DNA of 64,000 bases from Aeromonas veronii bv. veronii (GCF_000820225.1 NZ_CDDK01000010.1:1-64000); one strand, 5' to 3'; positions 48,255 to 58,389 are shown, counted from the stretch's first letter. Numbers and translations are program-made. The notes: a model not told the origin generated them from the letters alone.

Positions 48255-49706
48255 TCACTCGGCCACTTTCGGTTTGCGGCGACGGGGACGACGACGGTTG
48301 CGACTGTTGCTACTGCGCTTCTCGCCATCGTGGCTGCGAGCCTCGCCGCGCTCACCGCTGGCCGGGCGACGGGTCGCTTCACGCTGCAGTTGCGGGCGCA
48401 CATCCGGATTGGAGGCGACATAGCGCTCCCACCAGCTGGCCAGCTCGCCGAGACCGCGCTCGACCCGGTTGCGCAGCAACAGGAAGTCGAACGCCGCGCG
48501 GAACTTGGGATGCTCCATGGCGCGCTCGGGGTGCTTGCCCTGACGACGGGTCAGCCGCTGTTGCAGTGCCCAGATGTCGCGGACATCTGTGGTGAAACGG
48601 CGTGGAACGGCGATGATCCGCACCTGATTGTCCAGTACCTCGTTGATCGCCAGCATGAAGGCGTCATACCAGGGCAGGCCGCTCTCGTTCTCCAGCACCC
48701 GACCACGGGCCTCGACGCAGCCCCACAGCAGGGTGGCGTAGAGGAAGGCGGGGGTGACGCGCTTGTCTTCACGAACCCGGGTGTCGGTATCGATCAGTGC
48801 CTGCTCGATAAACTGCTCGTAGGGCGAGTTGCCGTGCGGGGTAAACAGCGCAGCCACTTGCGGGAAGAGCTGCTGGAACAGGCCATACTCGCGCAGCAGT
48901 TTGTAGGTCGCCAGACCGTCGCCAGCCAGGAACAGCTTGAGGGTCTCCTCAAACAGGCGGGCAGCCGGGATGTCTTGCAGCAGTGGCGCCAGCTCCTTGA
49001 TGGGGGCGGCAGTACGCGGGCTGATGGTCATATCCAGCTTGGCGGCAAAGCGCACGGCGCGCAGCATCCGCACCGGATCTTCACGATAACGGGTCTCGGG
49101 ATCGCCGATCAGCTCAAGCTTGCGCTCGGCCAGATCTTCCAGACCCCCTTCAAAATCGTGCAGGGTGAAATCTTTGGCGCTGTAGTAGAGGGCGTTGACG
49201 GTAAAGTCGCGGCGCTCGGCATCCTCTTCGATGGTGCCGTAGACGTTGTCGCGCAGCAGCATGCCTTCATCAGACTGGGCCGACACATGTTTGCTGGTAT
49301 TGACCTGATGGTGGTGACCCCGGAAGGTGGCCACTTCGATCACGTCACGACCAAAGACAATGTGGGCCAGGCGGAAACGACGGCCAATCAGGCGGCAGTT
49401 GCTGAACAGCGCCTTGATCTGCTCCGGCGTCGCATCGGTTGCGATGTCGAAATCCTTGGGCGTCTTCCCGAGCAGCAGATCCCGGACTCCGCCGCCGACC
49501 AGGTAGGCCTCATAGCCCCCTTTGTTCAGGCGATAGAGCACCTTCAGTGCATTCTCGCTGATCTCTTTGCGCGAAATAGGGTGCTGATCACGGCTTAAGG
49601 TACGACGTTGACCGGCGACACGGGCTGGAATGGGGGATTCCACCGACTGCTCGCCGTCTTCCTTGCCGAGCACCTTGCGGCAAAAGTTTGCGATCTGGGA
49701 AAAAAT
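48255..49706 (-). CDS. pcnB: Poly(A) polymerase I, probable AUU start
   Basis: The enzyme adds 3' poly(A) tails that speed RNA decay and limits ColE1 plasmid copy number. The nucleotidyltransferase core has [20 protein letters not shown] with the catalytic DxD, then RRFRLAHI and [30 protein letters not shown] opens the RNA-binding part, and the C-terminus is very basic. E. coli pcnB is known to start at AUU (Binns and Masters, from memory). Here the homologous position (ATT TTT TCC, giving [13 protein letters not shown]) follows GAGGTG at the right spacing. An ATG five codons upstream (49721) lies before that ribosome binding site. A duplicated promoter region lies upstream. Confidence 0.85.
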   Translation of the reverse strand: MFSQIANFCRKVLGKEDGEQSVESPIPARVAGQRRTLSRDQHPISRKEISENALKVLYRLNKGGYEAYLVGGGVRDLLLGKTPKDFDIATDATPEQIKALFSNCRLIGRRFRLAHIVFGRDVIEVATFRGHHHQVNTSKHVSAQSDEGMLLRDNVYGTIEEDAERRDFTVNALYYSAKDFTLHDFEGGLEDLAERKLELIGDPETRYREDPVRMLRAVRFAAKLDMTISPRTAAPIKELAPLLQDIPAARLFEETLKLFLAGDGLATYKLLREYGLFQQLFPQVAALFTPHGNSPYEQFIEQALIDTDTRVREDKRVTPAFLYATLLWGCVEARGRVLENESGLPWYDAFMLAINEVLDNQVRIIAVPRRFTTDVRDIWALQQRLTRRQGKHPERAMEHPKFRAAFDFLLLRNRVERGLGELASWWERYVASNPDVRPQLQREATRRPASGERGEARSHDGEKRSSNSRNRRRPRRRKPKVAE

Positions 49707-49744
49707 GGTACACCTCTTCATGACTTCTAAATTGACGGGAGGCC

Positions 49745-49909
49745 AAAAAATAGCGGCCTATCATAGCTCACGCCTAACCAAATGAAAAACCGTGCTGACA
49801 ATTGATCCCGCATGAAACCGTCTGCCAGCGAAAATAGCGGTCAATCTGCACATAGCTCAGGCCTGACCAAATGAAAAACCGTGCTGACAATTGATCCCGT
49901 TTGAAACGG
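49745..49909. repeat. Tandem repeat in the gluQ-pcnB gap, duplicated promoter region
   Basis: Copies at 49745-49820 and 49831-49909 are offset by 89 bp and share an identical 33-bp core (49778-49810 and 49867-49899). On the minus strand the proximal copy gives TTTTCA and, 17 nt on, TATGAT, a fair promoter for pcnB. The distal copy has the same -35 but TATGTG. The repeats are seen; promoter activity is inferred. Confidence 0.65.
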
Positions 49910-49978
49910 ATCATCCCGATAAAATCACAATCAACAGCGGCAATTTACGCTCAATCAAACAAAAATCACCTGGTCGAC

Positions 49979-50887
49979 TCAGCAATCCGCGAGCGGGATC
50001 TTCTCGCTGGCGGGCACCCGTTCGAGCAGCCAGTTGGCGATGCCCCACCGGATGATCTCGTCGATCCGGCTCGCCATCAGCTCGGGCGGCGGGCACTGGC
50101 CGAGGAAGTGCAGCGCCTGCCACAGGGCCGGTCGCACCTCATCGAGCGCCAACGCCGGCGCATGGTTCTGCTTGGAGAGCTTGTTGCCATCTGCCAGCAC
50201 CGCCAGCGGTAGATGCACCCAGTCGGGCACCGGCGCCCCCAGGGTCTGGTAGAGGGCAATCTGGCGCACCGTGGGTTCGAGCAGATCGGCGCCGCGCACT
50301 ATCTCGGTGATGCCGCTGTCCATATCATCCACCACTACTGCCAGGTTGTAGGCGTAGAGTCCGTCGCGGCGACGGATGATGAAATCCTCCTCAGCGAGCG
50401 CCGCAGGGACCGCGATATGGCCCTGCAAACGATCGTCGAAGTGGTAGACCGGATGGTGCTGGCGCAGCCGGGCGGCGCAACCTTCGGCCGCAAGCCCCAG
50501 CGTGCGGCAGTGGCCGCTGTAGAGACCGCCCGCGGCCATGATTTCGCGCCGGGTGCAGCGGCACCAGTAGAGGTCCCCCGCCCGATAGAGCTGGTCGATG
50601 ATCTCGTCATAACGGCCGTGGCGCGCACTCTGGAACATCACCTCCCCATCCCACTCGAGACCATATGCCTCAAGGGTTTTGAGAATAAGGTCGGCCGCCC
50701 CCGCCATCTCCCGCGGCGGATCGATATCTTCGATGCGCACCAGCCAACGTCCCTGCTGCGCTCTGGCCTGCAAAAAGCTGCCGAGGGCGGCGATCAGCGA
50801 ACCGAAATGAAGCGGGCCTGAGGGTGAGGGGGCAAAGCGGCCGACATAGGGGCGTGCAAGGGGTGAAGACAGGGGATTCACTGGCAT
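49979..50887 (-). CDS. gluQ: Glutamyl-Q tRNA(Asp) synthetase
   Basis: The 302-residue enzyme attaches glutamate to queuosine at position 34 of tRNA-Asp. It is a shortened glutamyl-tRNA synthetase without the anticodon-binding domain. The HIGH-like motif is in [16 protein letters not shown], zinc ligands are in [14 protein letters not shown] and SGHC, and the KMSKS-like motif is [10 protein letters not shown]. Its place beside dksA is conserved in many gammaproteobacteria. No clear ribosome binding site is seen; dksA lies just upstream on the same strand with a terminator between. Confidence 0.93.
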   Translation of the reverse strand: MPVNPLSSPLARPYVGRFAPSPSGPLHFGSLIAALGSFLQARAQQGRWLVRIEDIDPPREMAGAADLILKTLEAYGLEWDGEVMFQSARHGRYDEIIDQLYRAGDLYWCRCTRREIMAAGGLYSGHCRTLGLAAEGCAARLRQHHPVYHFDDRLQGHIAVPAALAEEDFIIRRRDGLYAYNLAVVVDDMDSGITEIVRGADLLEPTVRQIALYQTLGAPVPDWVHLPLAVLADGNKLSKQNHAPALALDEVRPALWQALHFLGQCPPPELMASRIDEIIRWGIANWLLERVPASEKIPLADC

Positions 50888-50950
50888 GGCTGTTCGGGTA
50901 AGCGATTCATTGAGGCTGCATTCTGGGGCGCGACCGCCAAAAGCTCAATA

Positions 50951-50978
50951 AAAAAGGGAGCCCGCGAGCTCCCTTTTT
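50951..50978 (-). terminator. Terminator between dksA and gluQ start region
   Basis: An 11-bp stem (AAAAAGGGAGC/GCTCCCTTTTT) with a six-base loop lies 20 bp after the dksA stop (stop at 50999). On the minus strand it ends in TTTTT. Readthrough could still feed gluQ. Confidence 0.82.
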
Positions 50979-50998
50979 CATATACCAGAGGGTCGGGA

Positions 50999-51448
50999 TC
51001 AACCGGCCATCTGTTTTTCCTTGATCTCGGCCAGCGTCTTGCAATCGACACAGAGGTCGGCAGTCGGACGGGCTTCCAGACGACGGATACCGATCTCGAT
51101 ACCGCAGTGTTCGCAGTAACCGAAATCATCGTCTTCAAGCAGCTGCAAGGTCTTCTCGATCTTCTTGATCAGCTTGCGTTCACGGTCGCGGGTACGCAGT
51201 TCAAGAGCGAACTCTTCTTCTTGCGCGGCACGATCCACGGGATCCGGGAAGTTGGCAGCCTCGTCTTTCATATGGTCGACGGTACGATCAACTTCCTGCA
51301 TCAGTTGGTTGCGCCAGGCACCCAGGATCTTGCGAAAATGCGCCTTTTGTTGGTCATTCATGTACTCCTCACCCGGCTTTTCCTGGTAAGGCGCGACACC
51401 CGCAATGGCCAGGGGGCCCAGAGATTTCCTGTTTTCGCCTGTTGGCAT
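50999..51448 (-). CDS. dksA: RNA polymerase-binding transcription factor DksA
   Basis: The 149-residue protein enters the RNA polymerase secondary channel and, with ppGpp, reshapes rRNA and amino acid promoter activity. The coiled-coil tip motif [14 protein letters not shown] (DxxDxA) and the zinc finger FGYCEHCG ... LCVDCK are intact. The sequence is nearly colinear with E. coli DksA (151 residues), including [23 protein letters not shown] lies upstream of the ATG. It pairs functionally with relA at 21 kb. sfsA lies upstream as in E. coli. Confidence 0.97.
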   Translation of the reverse strand: MPTGENRKSLGPLAIAGVAPYQEKPGEEYMNDQQKAHFRKILGAWRNQLMQEVDRTVDHMKDEAANFPDPVDRAAQEEEFALELRTRDRERKLIKKIEKTLQLLEDDDFGYCEHCGIEIGIRRLEARPTADLCVDCKTLAEIKEKQMAG

Positions 51449-51567
51449 GCCCTGTCTCCTAATTCAGCACGCTACCCGTGCCATCCATAAATTGAGGGCG
51501 ACATCTATAGCAGAAGGGTAACGGGTAAGCAAACGAGCCGTACCAATAATGTTACCCACTCCAATAT

Positions 51568-52311
51568 TTATGCACTCCCCTCGGGTAACAGGTGACCAGA
51601 TTCAAACGGGATAAACCCTTGAGCCACCATGCCTTGCACCCCAACATGGGGCCGATAGCATAAAATTTCAACCCCCGCCGCGATTGCCTGCTCAATTAGC
51701 AGACTATAGTGCGGATCTATATGGGTTGCAGGGCGCATCCGGCTTATTCCGGAGTGCAACACCATAAAGAGCAGCACGGCCCTGTGGCCCGCTGCTTTCA
51801 TCGCCATCAATTCGCGCAAATGCTTGGCACCACGGGCGGTGACCGCATCGGGGAAGTAGCCCATGCCCGGTTGCTCCCGCTCGTCGAGCAGGGTGACCGA
51901 TTTTACCTCGATGTAACAATTGCCCTTTTCGTCATCTTCCAGCAACAGATCGATGCGACTGTTCTCTTCGCCATACTTCACCTCGGTGCGCAACCGGCTG
52001 TAACCCGCCAGTGGAGCGATAGCCTCCTGCTCGATCAGCTCCCGGGCAATCTGGTTGGCGCGCGCCGTGTTGACGCAGATAAAGTGGCCCGCCGGGCTCT
52101 CGGCGATCTCCCAGCTGTTGGGCAGCTTGCGCTTGGGGTTATCGGAGGTGGAGTACCAGACCCGGGTGCCCGGATCGGCACAACCGGTCATGGCACCGGT
52201 ATTGGCGCAGTGGATAGTGATGACCTCGCCGTTATCGAGTTGCACATCGGTCAGAAAGCGCTTGTAGCGGGCCACCAGCTGGCCCGATTGCAGGGGGGGA
52301 TCAAAGATCAC
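51568..52311 (-). CDS. sfsA: SfsA family DNA/RNA nuclease-like protein
   Basis: The 247-residue protein resembles E. coli SfsA throughout: [54 protein letters not shown], and a PD-(D/E)XK-like core with [14 protein letters not shown] and [11 protein letters not shown]. coli SfsA was named for maltose fermentation effects and binds DNA; the nuclease-like fold suggests another activity. The start is GTG, overlapping the thpR stop (GTGA). It sits between thpR and dksA as in E. coli. Confidence 0.92.
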   Translation of the reverse strand: MIFDPPLQSGQLVARYKRFLTDVQLDNGEVITIHCANTGAMTGCADPGTRVWYSTSDNPKRKLPNSWEIAESPAGHFICVNTARANQIARELIEQEAIAPLAGYSRLRTEVKYGEENSRIDLLLEDDEKGNCYIEVKSVTLLDEREQPGMGYFPDAVTARGAKHLRELMAMKAAGHRAVLLFMVLHSGISRMRPATHIDPHYSLLIEQAIAAGVEILCYRPHVGVQGMVAQGFIPFESGHLLPEGSA

Positions 52312-52850
52312 GGGTTAGCCCTCCGCGCGTCTTCTTTTACCCGGGCACGCAGCGGCCAGCAGGCAAGCGGTTTGTAGCGAACCCCGTCCGGGGTCGAGAT
52401 GGATTGATAGAGGCAGAACTCATCGGCCTGCAGCAGAAAATTTGGGGCAGGCAGGATGGCTGGCGCCTCGCCCGCCTTGCGCGACAGGGTGACGTGGGGG
52501 CGATAACCCTGCTCGCCATTGCCAAGGCGCTGCTTCTCACCGTGGCGGCGCAGCGCCTTCGCCAGCACGGTCAGCTCGTTGGGCCACTCCTTCGGGCCAA
52601 TCCAGGCTGCCTTGGCCCGGCTGAACCAGCCGGTCTCATCCAGCCTGATGGAGAACGGCGGACAGTGCTGACGCTCTACGGCGGCGATCAGGCGGCGGGT
52701 GGTCAACTCGTCCGCCTCACCCAGAAAAGCCAGGGTCAGGTGGAGGTTGGCTTGTGGCACCGGCTGACCGGGCCAGGGCAGCTTATCGCGCCAGGCGATG
52801 AGCTCGGGGGCGAGCTCCTTGACGGGCAGGGCAAAAAAAAGTTTGGCCAT
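52308..52850 (-). CDS. thpR: RNA 2',3'-cyclic phosphodiesterase ThpR
   Basis: The 180-residue 2H phosphoesterase opens 2',3'-cyclic phosphate and can ligate tRNA half-molecules in vitro. Both catalytic HxTx motifs are present: [11 protein letters not shown] (near residue 37) and RPHVTLSRK (near residue 118). It is translationally coupled to sfsA by a four-base overlap, and hrpB is divergent. The gene start has no strong ribosome binding site, but [10 protein letters not shown] is the conserved N-terminus. Confidence 0.93.
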   Translation of the reverse strand: MAKLFFALPVKELAPELIAWRDKLPWPGQPVPQANLHLTLAFLGEADELTTRRLIAAVERQHCPPFSIRLDETGWFSRAKAAWIGPKEWPNELTVLAKALRRHGEKQRLGNGEQGYRPHVTLSRKAGEAPAILPAPNFLLQADEFCLYQSISTPDGVRYKPLACWPLRARVKEDARRANP

Positions 52851-53028
52851 GTGGTGATAATGCCTTTTTCACGCTCATTGGATGGGCCCATTCTATGGCA
52901 GCCATCCGGCCATGTCTCGCCACCCTCCCGCCCGAGTGACCATCTCCGCACATCCACTCACGGTGGTGCGGGTGGCTGTGGCAGAATAGGCGCCGTTTTA
53001 CCGGTTGCCACAAAAGGTGCTCATCGCT

Positions 53029-55476
53029 TTGTCCCAGCTCCCCATCGTTTCGGTATTACCCGAACTCTTTGCCGCCCTCGACAGCCACACCAGCGTGATC
53101 CTGCAGGCGCCTCCCGGCGCAGGCAAATCGACCCTGCTGCCGCTGGAGCTGGTGCGTCAGAACCGGCTGCCCGGCCGCATCATCATGCTGGAACCAAGGC
53201 GCCTGGCTGCGCGCAATATCGCCACTTTTCTGGCGCGCCAGCTGGGGGAGAAGGTGGGCGAGCGCATCGGCCTGCGAGTGCGTGGCGAGAGCCGCACCAG
53301 CTCAGCGACCCGGCTCGAGATCGTCACCGAAGGGGTGCTGACCCGGATGTTGCAGCAAGACCCTGAGCTTACTGGCGTTTCGCTGGTGATCTTCGATGAG
53401 TTCCATGAACGCAGCCTGCACGCCGATACCGCATTGGCCTTCGCCATCGAGAGCCAGCAGGGATTACGCGATGACCTCAAGCTACTGGTGATGTCCGCAA
53501 CCCTGGATGGCATGGCACTCGAGACCTTGTTGCCGGATGCCCCTGTGGTTCGCTCGGAAGGGCGCGGTTTCCCCATCGACTACCACTACCGCCCCGCCAA
53601 TCGCCAGCAGTGGCTGGAGCCGCAAGTCGGCGCCGTGGTGCTCGAAGCGCTGGCCGAGCAAGATGGCAGCCTGCTGGTCTTTCTGCCGGGACAGGGTGAG
53701 ATCGAGCGACTGGCGCAATGGTTGGCAGACAAACTGCCGGACGACGTGACCCTCGCCCCACTCTACGGCCGCCTCGACATGGCGGCGCAGCAGGCAGCCA
53801 TCGAACCAGCGCCTGCGGGCCGCCGTAAGCTGGTGCTCACCACCAATGTGGCGGAGACCTCCCTCACCATTGAGGGGATTTCGGTGGTGATCGACAGCGG
53901 GCTGGAACGACGGGCCTCCTTTGATCTGAAAAGCGGTGTCACCCGACTGGAAACCCGCCAGATAGCCAAATCCTCCGCCACCCAGCGGGCAGGCCGCGCC
54001 GGTCGCCTCGGCCCCGGTATCTGCTACCGGCTCTGGAGCAGCGAGGTGCAGGAGCGGCTCGCCGAGCAGAGCCCGCCAGACATCCTCACTCAGGAGCTGA
54101 CCGGCCTGCTGCTGGACGCCGCCCAGTGGGGGGCAAAGGTGGAAGATCTGCCGCTTCTCGATATGCCTCCCGCCGCCGCGGTGGCCAGCGCCCAGCGGTT
54201 GCTGGTGGCCCTTGGCGCCATGAAGCCGGAGGGTGAGCAACAACTCACTCCCGCTGGCCGCGCCATGGCCGCCTTCGGTACTCACCCTCGCCTCGCTCGC
54301 ATGCTGCTGCGCGCCCGCGAGCTGGAAGCTGAAGGTCTGACAGGGATTGTCGCCGATGCCGCTTATCTGGTGGCGTTGCAGGAAGAAGATCTGCGAGGAT
54401 CGGAGCGCCTCTCTGTGCTGTTCCACCGCCGTCAAAACGCCCTGCGCCAGAGCGCGGCCCGCTGGTTTGAACGGCTTGGCGCCCGCCCTGCCAGTGCGCA
54501 GGGTCAGTGGCTGGGGCTGCTCTGTGCCCTCGCCTGGCCGGATCGCATCGGCAAACTGCGCAGCGGCAGTCGCTATCAACTCAGTGGTGGGGTGAGCTGC
54601 GATCTGGTAGAAGGTCATCCCTGTCAGGGACAAGCAGCCCTCATCGCTATCGAGATGGGGCAGAACGATCGCGGCAGCCGCATCTTTATCGCCGAACCGA
54701 TAGAGCTGGATGAGCTGGCGCGTCTGCTGCCGGAGCTGGTGAGCGAGCGCCAGTGGTTCGACTGGGATGAACGGGAAGAGCGGGTGCGCGCCGAACGCCA
54801 GCAGGTGATCGGCGAGCTGGTGCTGAGCCAGCGACCGCTGACCGAACTCTCCGACGAGCAGAAAGGACGCTGCCTGCTGCAAGGCATTCGCCGCAAGGGG
54901 CTGCATGTGCTGCCCTGGGACGAGAGCAGCGAAGGGCTGCTGGCCCGTCTGCGCTGCGCCCGCGACTGGCTGCCCGATGAGGAGTGGCCCGCGATGGATG
55001 ACGAGAGCCTGCTGGCCACGCTGGAACAGTGGTTGCTGCCAGCGGTGAGCGGCATGACCCGGCTGGAGCAGTTGAAAAAGCTCAACCTCGGCGACATCCT
55101 GCGCCAATCCCTGCCCTGGCCGTTGCCCAAACGGCTGGACGAGGCGCTGCCGAGCCACTTTGCGGCACCGACCGGCAGCCGGGTGCGGATCCGCTATCAG
55201 CCAGGGCAGGCACCGGTGATCCCGGTGCGCATTCAGGAGATGTTCGGGCAAGGTTCGACCCCCTGCGTGGCCGATGGCCGGGTGCCGCTGGTAGTTGAGC
55301 TGCTCTCCCCCGCCCAGCGACCGCTGCAGATCACCGCCGATCTGGCTGCCTTCTGGGCAGGCTCTTACGAGCAGGTGAAGAAAGAGATGAAGGGGCGCTA
55401 TCCCCGCCACTACTGGCCGGATAATCCGCTGGAGGCAATGCCGACCAAAGTCACCAAGAAGAAGATGGGCATCTAG
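53029..55476 (+). CDS. hrpB: ATP-dependent RNA helicase HrpB
   Basis: The product of about 815 residues is a DEAH-box helicase: QAPPGAGKSTLLPLEL (motif I), EPRRLAARN (Ia), VIFDEFHERSLHAD (motif II, DEFH variant), VMSATLDGMAL (III), TTNVAETSLTIEGI (V) and SSATQRAGRAGRL (VI). A conserved HrpB C-terminal domain follows. Its biological role is not settled. No ATG fits the conserved N-terminus (SQLPIVSVLPELFAAL); I use the TTG at 53029, about eleven bases after AAAGG. Readings from TTG 53005 or GTG 53017 would add four to eight residues. It is divergent from thpR and upstream of mrcB, as in E. coli. Confidence 0.9.
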   Translation: MSQLPIVSVLPELFAALDSHTSVILQAPPGAGKSTLLPLELVRQNRLPGRIIMLEPRRLAARNIATFLARQLGEKVGERIGLRVRGESRTSSATRLEIVTEGVLTRMLQQDPELTGVSLVIFDEFHERSLHADTALAFAIESQQGLRDDLKLLVMSATLDGMALETLLPDAPVVRSEGRGFPIDYHYRPANRQQWLEPQVGAVVLEALAEQDGSLLVFLPGQGEIERLAQWLADKLPDDVTLAPLYGRLDMAAQQAAIEPAPAGRRKLVLTTNVAETSLTIEGISVVIDSGLERRASFDLKSGVTRLETRQIAKSSATQRAGRAGRLGPGICYRLWSSEVQERLAEQSPPDILTQELTGLLLDAAQWGAKVEDLPLLDMPPAAAVASAQRLLVALGAMKPEGEQQLTPAGRAMAAFGTHPRLARMLLRARELEAEGLTGIVADAAYLVALQEEDLRGSERLSVLFHRRQNALRQSAARWFERLGARPASAQGQWLGLLCALAWPDRIGKLRSGSRYQLSGGVSCDLVEGHPCQGQAALIAIEMGQNDRGSRIFIAEPIELDELARLLPELVSERQWFDWDEREERVRAERQQVIGELVLSQRPLTELSDEQKGRCLLQGIRRKGLHVLPWDESSEGLLARLRCARDWLPDEEWPAMDDESLLATLEQWLLPAVSGMTRLEQLKKLNLGDILRQSLPWPLPKRLDEALPSHFAAPTGSRVRIRYQPGQAPVIPVRIQEMFGQGSTPCVADGRVPLVVELLSPAQRPLQITADLAAFWAGSYEQVKKEMKGRYPRHYWPDNPLEAMPTKVTKKKMGI

Positions 55477-55549
55477 GTTCGACGGGTTAATCCCGCTCGG
55501 ACGTTCGCGAATGCGACATAACAAGTAGAAAGGAAAGCAAAGAGGATTT

Positions 55550-57868
55550 ATGGCAACCCAACGACGCAAGCGTGCCCCCAAGAAGGCAGCGCCCAAACGC
55601 ACCATCTGGCGCAAGCTGTTCTGGCTTGGCTTCAAGCTCTCCCTGGTGGTGGCGGCCTTTATGGTGGTGTTTGGCATCTACCTCGATACCAAGGTGCGCG
55701 AGCGCTTCGATGGCGAGAAGTGGCAGCTGCCGGTGATGGTCTACAGCCGCCCGCTGGAGCTCTACCCCAGCCAGCGCCTGTCGCGGGACCAGATGCTGCG
55801 CGAGCTCAACATGCTGAGCTACAAGCAGGTGCGCCAGCCTCACACGCCGGGTGAATACACCATCAACGGCAATCGCATCGAGCTGATTCGCCGTCCGTTC
55901 GAGTTCTATGACGGCGCCGATGGAGCCCGCGGCCTGCGCCTCACCTTCAACGGCCCGCGCCTTGAGGGGATCCAGTCGCTGGAGAACCAGCGCCAGCTCG
56001 GTTACGCCCAGATGGACCCGGTGCTGCTCGATCGCCTCAATACCGAAGATCGGGAAGATCGCCTGCTGGTGCGTATCGCCGAAGTGCCCGACAGCCTGCT
56101 GGTGACCCTGCTCACCACCGAAGATCGCGACTTCTACCAGCATGGCGGCGTCTCGCCGGTGGCCATCATGCGCGCCATGTTCGCCAACCTGATCGCGGGT
56201 CGCACCGTGCAGGGGGGCAGTACCCTCACCCAGCAGCTGGCCAAAAACTTCTTCCTGACCCGTGAGCGCAGTCTGTGGCGAAAACTGCAGGAAGCCTATA
56301 TGGCGGTGCTGATCGACTATCGCTACAGCAAGGACGAGATCCTCGAGTCCTACCTCAACGAGGTCTATCTGGGGCAGAACTTCTCGCAAGGGGTCTACGG
56401 TTTCGGCCTCGCCTCCTACTTCTACTTCGGCATTCCGGTCAACGAGCTGGATATCGATCAGGTCGCCCTGCTGGTCGGTCTGGTAAAAGGCCCCTCCTAT
56501 TACGATCCCTGGCGCTTCCCGGAGCGGGCCAAGACCCGCCGTGATCTGGTGCTGAAGCTGCTGATGGATCACGGCAGCCTGACCCAGGCCGAGTATGAAC
56601 TGGCCAGCCGTCAACCCCTCGGCATCATCGCCCGTGGCCAGATGAGTTATGGCCGCACCCCGGCCTTTATGGGACTGCTCAAGCGGGAGATCCAGAGCCG
56701 CTTCGGCGCCGATCTGCTCAAGCAGTCCGGCCTCAAGATCTTCACCAGTCTCGACCCCATCGCCCAGCATGCGGCCGAGCGAGCGGTCGAATCGGGCCTC
56801 GCCGATATCGAGAAACTGCGCGGCAAGAAGAAGCTGGAGGCGGCCATGGTGGTCTCCGACTGGCACAAGGGCGAAGTGGTGGCACTGGTGGGTGGCCGCG
56901 ATCCCCGCTACGCCGGGTTCAACCGGGCGCTGGATGCCCGCCGCCAGATCGGCTCGCTGGTGAAACCGGCGGTCTACCTGACCGGTCTCTCAAACGGCCT
57001 GACGCTCGCGACCCCACTCAAAGATCAGCCGATCCGCATTCGCGGTCAGGATGGTCAGGTCTGGACGCCGCAAAACTACGATCGCAAGTTCCGCCAGAGC
57101 GTGCCGCTGATGGATGCGCTGGCCAGCTCACTCAACGTGCCGACCGTCAATCTGGGTCTGCAAGTCGGGCTGGAGAAGGTAGTCGATACCCTGCACAAGC
57201 TGGGAGTCCAGCAGGAGATCCAGCCCTACCCGTCGCTGGTGCTGGGGGCGGTGGCCCTCTCCCCGCTGGAGGTGAACCAGATGTATCTGCCCATCGCCAA
57301 TCAGGGGCTAACCCAGCCGCTGTCGGCCATTCGCGCCGTAGTCAACGGGGATGGCAGCCTGCTCTATCAGCATGATCAGACCGCCAAGCGGGTCACCGAC
57401 CAACAGGCGAGCTGGCTGACCCTGTTCGCCATGACCAAGACGGTGAGTCAGGGCACGGCCCGCGCCCTCAGTGCCAAGTTCCCCGGCGCCACCATGGCGG
57501 CCAAGACAGGCACCACCAACGAGCTGCGCGACTCCTGGTTTGCCGGGATGGACAACAACGAACTGGTCAGTATCTGGGTCGGTCGCGACGACAACACCCC
57601 GGCGGGCTTGACCGGTGCCAGCGGTGCCCTGCAGCTCTTTAGCGGCTACATGAGCCAGCGCGGCGTCAACAGTCTGGGATTGAAGATGCCGGAAGGGGTC
57701 ACCTGGGCCAACTTCTCCCGCGCCAGCGGCACCCGCGTCACCAGCGACTGCCCGGGCAGCCTGCAGGTGCCGGCCAAAGCCTCCACCATGGGCTCCCCGG
57801 CCGGTTGCGCCAGCAGTGTGACGCCACGCAGTGCGCTGGATGACTGGTTCGGCGGTTTCTTCAACTAG
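55550..57868 (+). CDS. mrcB: Bifunctional penicillin-binding protein 1b
   Basis: The 772-residue enzyme polymerises and cross-links peptidoglycan. A basic cytoplasmic tail and one membrane helix (about residues 20-45) precede a UB2H domain (about 60-145) that binds the LpoB activator in E. coli. The GT51 domain has its catalytic glutamate at about 191 (TTEDRDFYQHGG) with QGGSTLTQQLAKNFFL. The transpeptidase has SLVK with Ser469, SLN at 527-529 and KTGTT at 652-656, all intact. The N-terminus is short compared with E. coli PBP1b. AAAGAGG precedes the ATG. It follows hrpB by 73 bp. Confidence 0.96.
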   Translation: MATQRRKRAPKKAAPKRTIWRKLFWLGFKLSLVVAAFMVVFGIYLDTKVRERFDGEKWQLPVMVYSRPLELYPSQRLSRDQMLRELNMLSYKQVRQPHTPGEYTINGNRIELIRRPFEFYDGADGARGLRLTFNGPRLEGIQSLENQRQLGYAQMDPVLLDRLNTEDREDRLLVRIAEVPDSLLVTLLTTEDRDFYQHGGVSPVAIMRAMFANLIAGRTVQGGSTLTQQLAKNFFLTRERSLWRKLQEAYMAVLIDYRYSKDEILESYLNEVYLGQNFSQGVYGFGLASYFYFGIPVNELDIDQVALLVGLVKGPSYYDPWRFPERAKTRRDLVLKLLMDHGSLTQAEYELASRQPLGIIARGQMSYGRTPAFMGLLKREIQSRFGADLLKQSGLKIFTSLDPIAQHAAERAVESGLADIEKLRGKKKLEAAMVVSDWHKGEVVALVGGRDPRYAGFNRALDARRQIGSLVKPAVYLTGLSNGLTLATPLKDQPIRIRGQDGQVWTPQNYDRKFRQSVPLMDALASSLNVPTVNLGLQVGLEKVVDTLHKLGVQQEIQPYPSLVLGAVALSPLEVNQMYLPIANQGLTQPLSAIRAVVNGDGSLLYQHDQTAKRVTDQQASWLTLFAMTKTVSQGTARALSAKFPGATMAAKTGTTNELRDSWFAGMDNNELVSIWVGRDDNTPAGLTGASGALQLFSGYMSQRGVNSLGLKMPEGVTWANFSRASGTRVTSDCPGSLQVPAKASTMGSPAGCASSVTPRSALDDWFGGFFN

Positions 57869-57926
57869 ATCAACGACACGGGCAGCGCAGGCTGCCCGTT
57901 CACTATGCTGCTGACAAGGAAACACC

Positions 57927-58328
57927 ATGACCTTTCCGCTGTTTGACGCCATCCACCATGTGGCCATCATCGCCAGCGATTACCCACGCTCGCGCCACTT
58001 CTACCACGAAGTGCTGGGGCTGCCCATCATCGCCGAGACCCTGCGCGAAGCGCGCCAGTCATGGAAACTGGATCTGGCCCTGCCGGACGGCAGCCAGCTG
58101 GAGCTGTTCAGTTTCCCCTCGCCTCCCGAGCGCCCCTCCCGCCCCGAGGCGTGCGGCCTGCGCCATCTCGCCTTTCGGGTCAGCGATCTTGACCGGGTCA
58201 TCGCCCATCTGTTGGCCCATCGGATCGAGGTAGAGCCGGTACGGGTGGACGAGCTGACCGGCAAGCGCTTTACCTTCTTCGCCGACCCCGACGGCCTGCC
58301 GCTGGAGCTCTACGAAGCGCCGCGCTGA
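57927..58328 (+). CDS. gloA2: VOC family protein YaeR/GloA2
   Basis: The 133-residue protein is a vicinal oxygen chelate (glyoxalase I-like) metalloenzyme fold: HHVAIIASDYPRSRHFYHEV, LELFSFPSPPERPSRPEACG, LRHLAFRVSDLD and DPDGLPLELYEA. It matches E. coli YaeR almost motif for motif, including the RPSRPEACGLRHLAF run. Putative metal ligands are the first His, Glu in LELFS, the second His and the last Glu. The substrate is not established. AAGGAAAC precedes the ATG. A weak hairpin lies between mrcB and this gene, and a terminator follows. Confidence 0.88.
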   Translation: MTFPLFDAIHHVAIIASDYPRSRHFYHEVLGLPIIAETLREARQSWKLDLALPDGSQLELFSFPSPPERPSRPEACGLRHLAFRVSDLDRVIAHLLAHRIEVEPVRVDELTGKRFTFFADPDGLPLELYEAPR

Positions 58329-58357
58329 GCCTGCATCGACCAAGCAATCAGCCAAAC

Positions 58358-58389
58358 AAAAGCCGCTCGGTTGCTACCGGGCGGCTTTT
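58358..58389. terminator. Bidirectional terminator after gloA2
   Basis: The outer stem AAAAGCCGC/GCGGCTTTT encloses a small inner stem (CGGT/ACCG). It separates gloA2 from the convergent mdtI. Confidence 0.8.

Noticed and set aside
55480-55549. Possible REP-like element between hrpB and mrcB (GGACGTTCGCG also occurs near 15070)
   Set aside because: Only about 11 bases are shared and no convincing hairpin is common to both places.
57878-57899. Hairpin after mrcB as a full terminator
   Set aside because: The 9-bp stem is good but only TTC follows; termination is probably weak and gloA2 may be read through.
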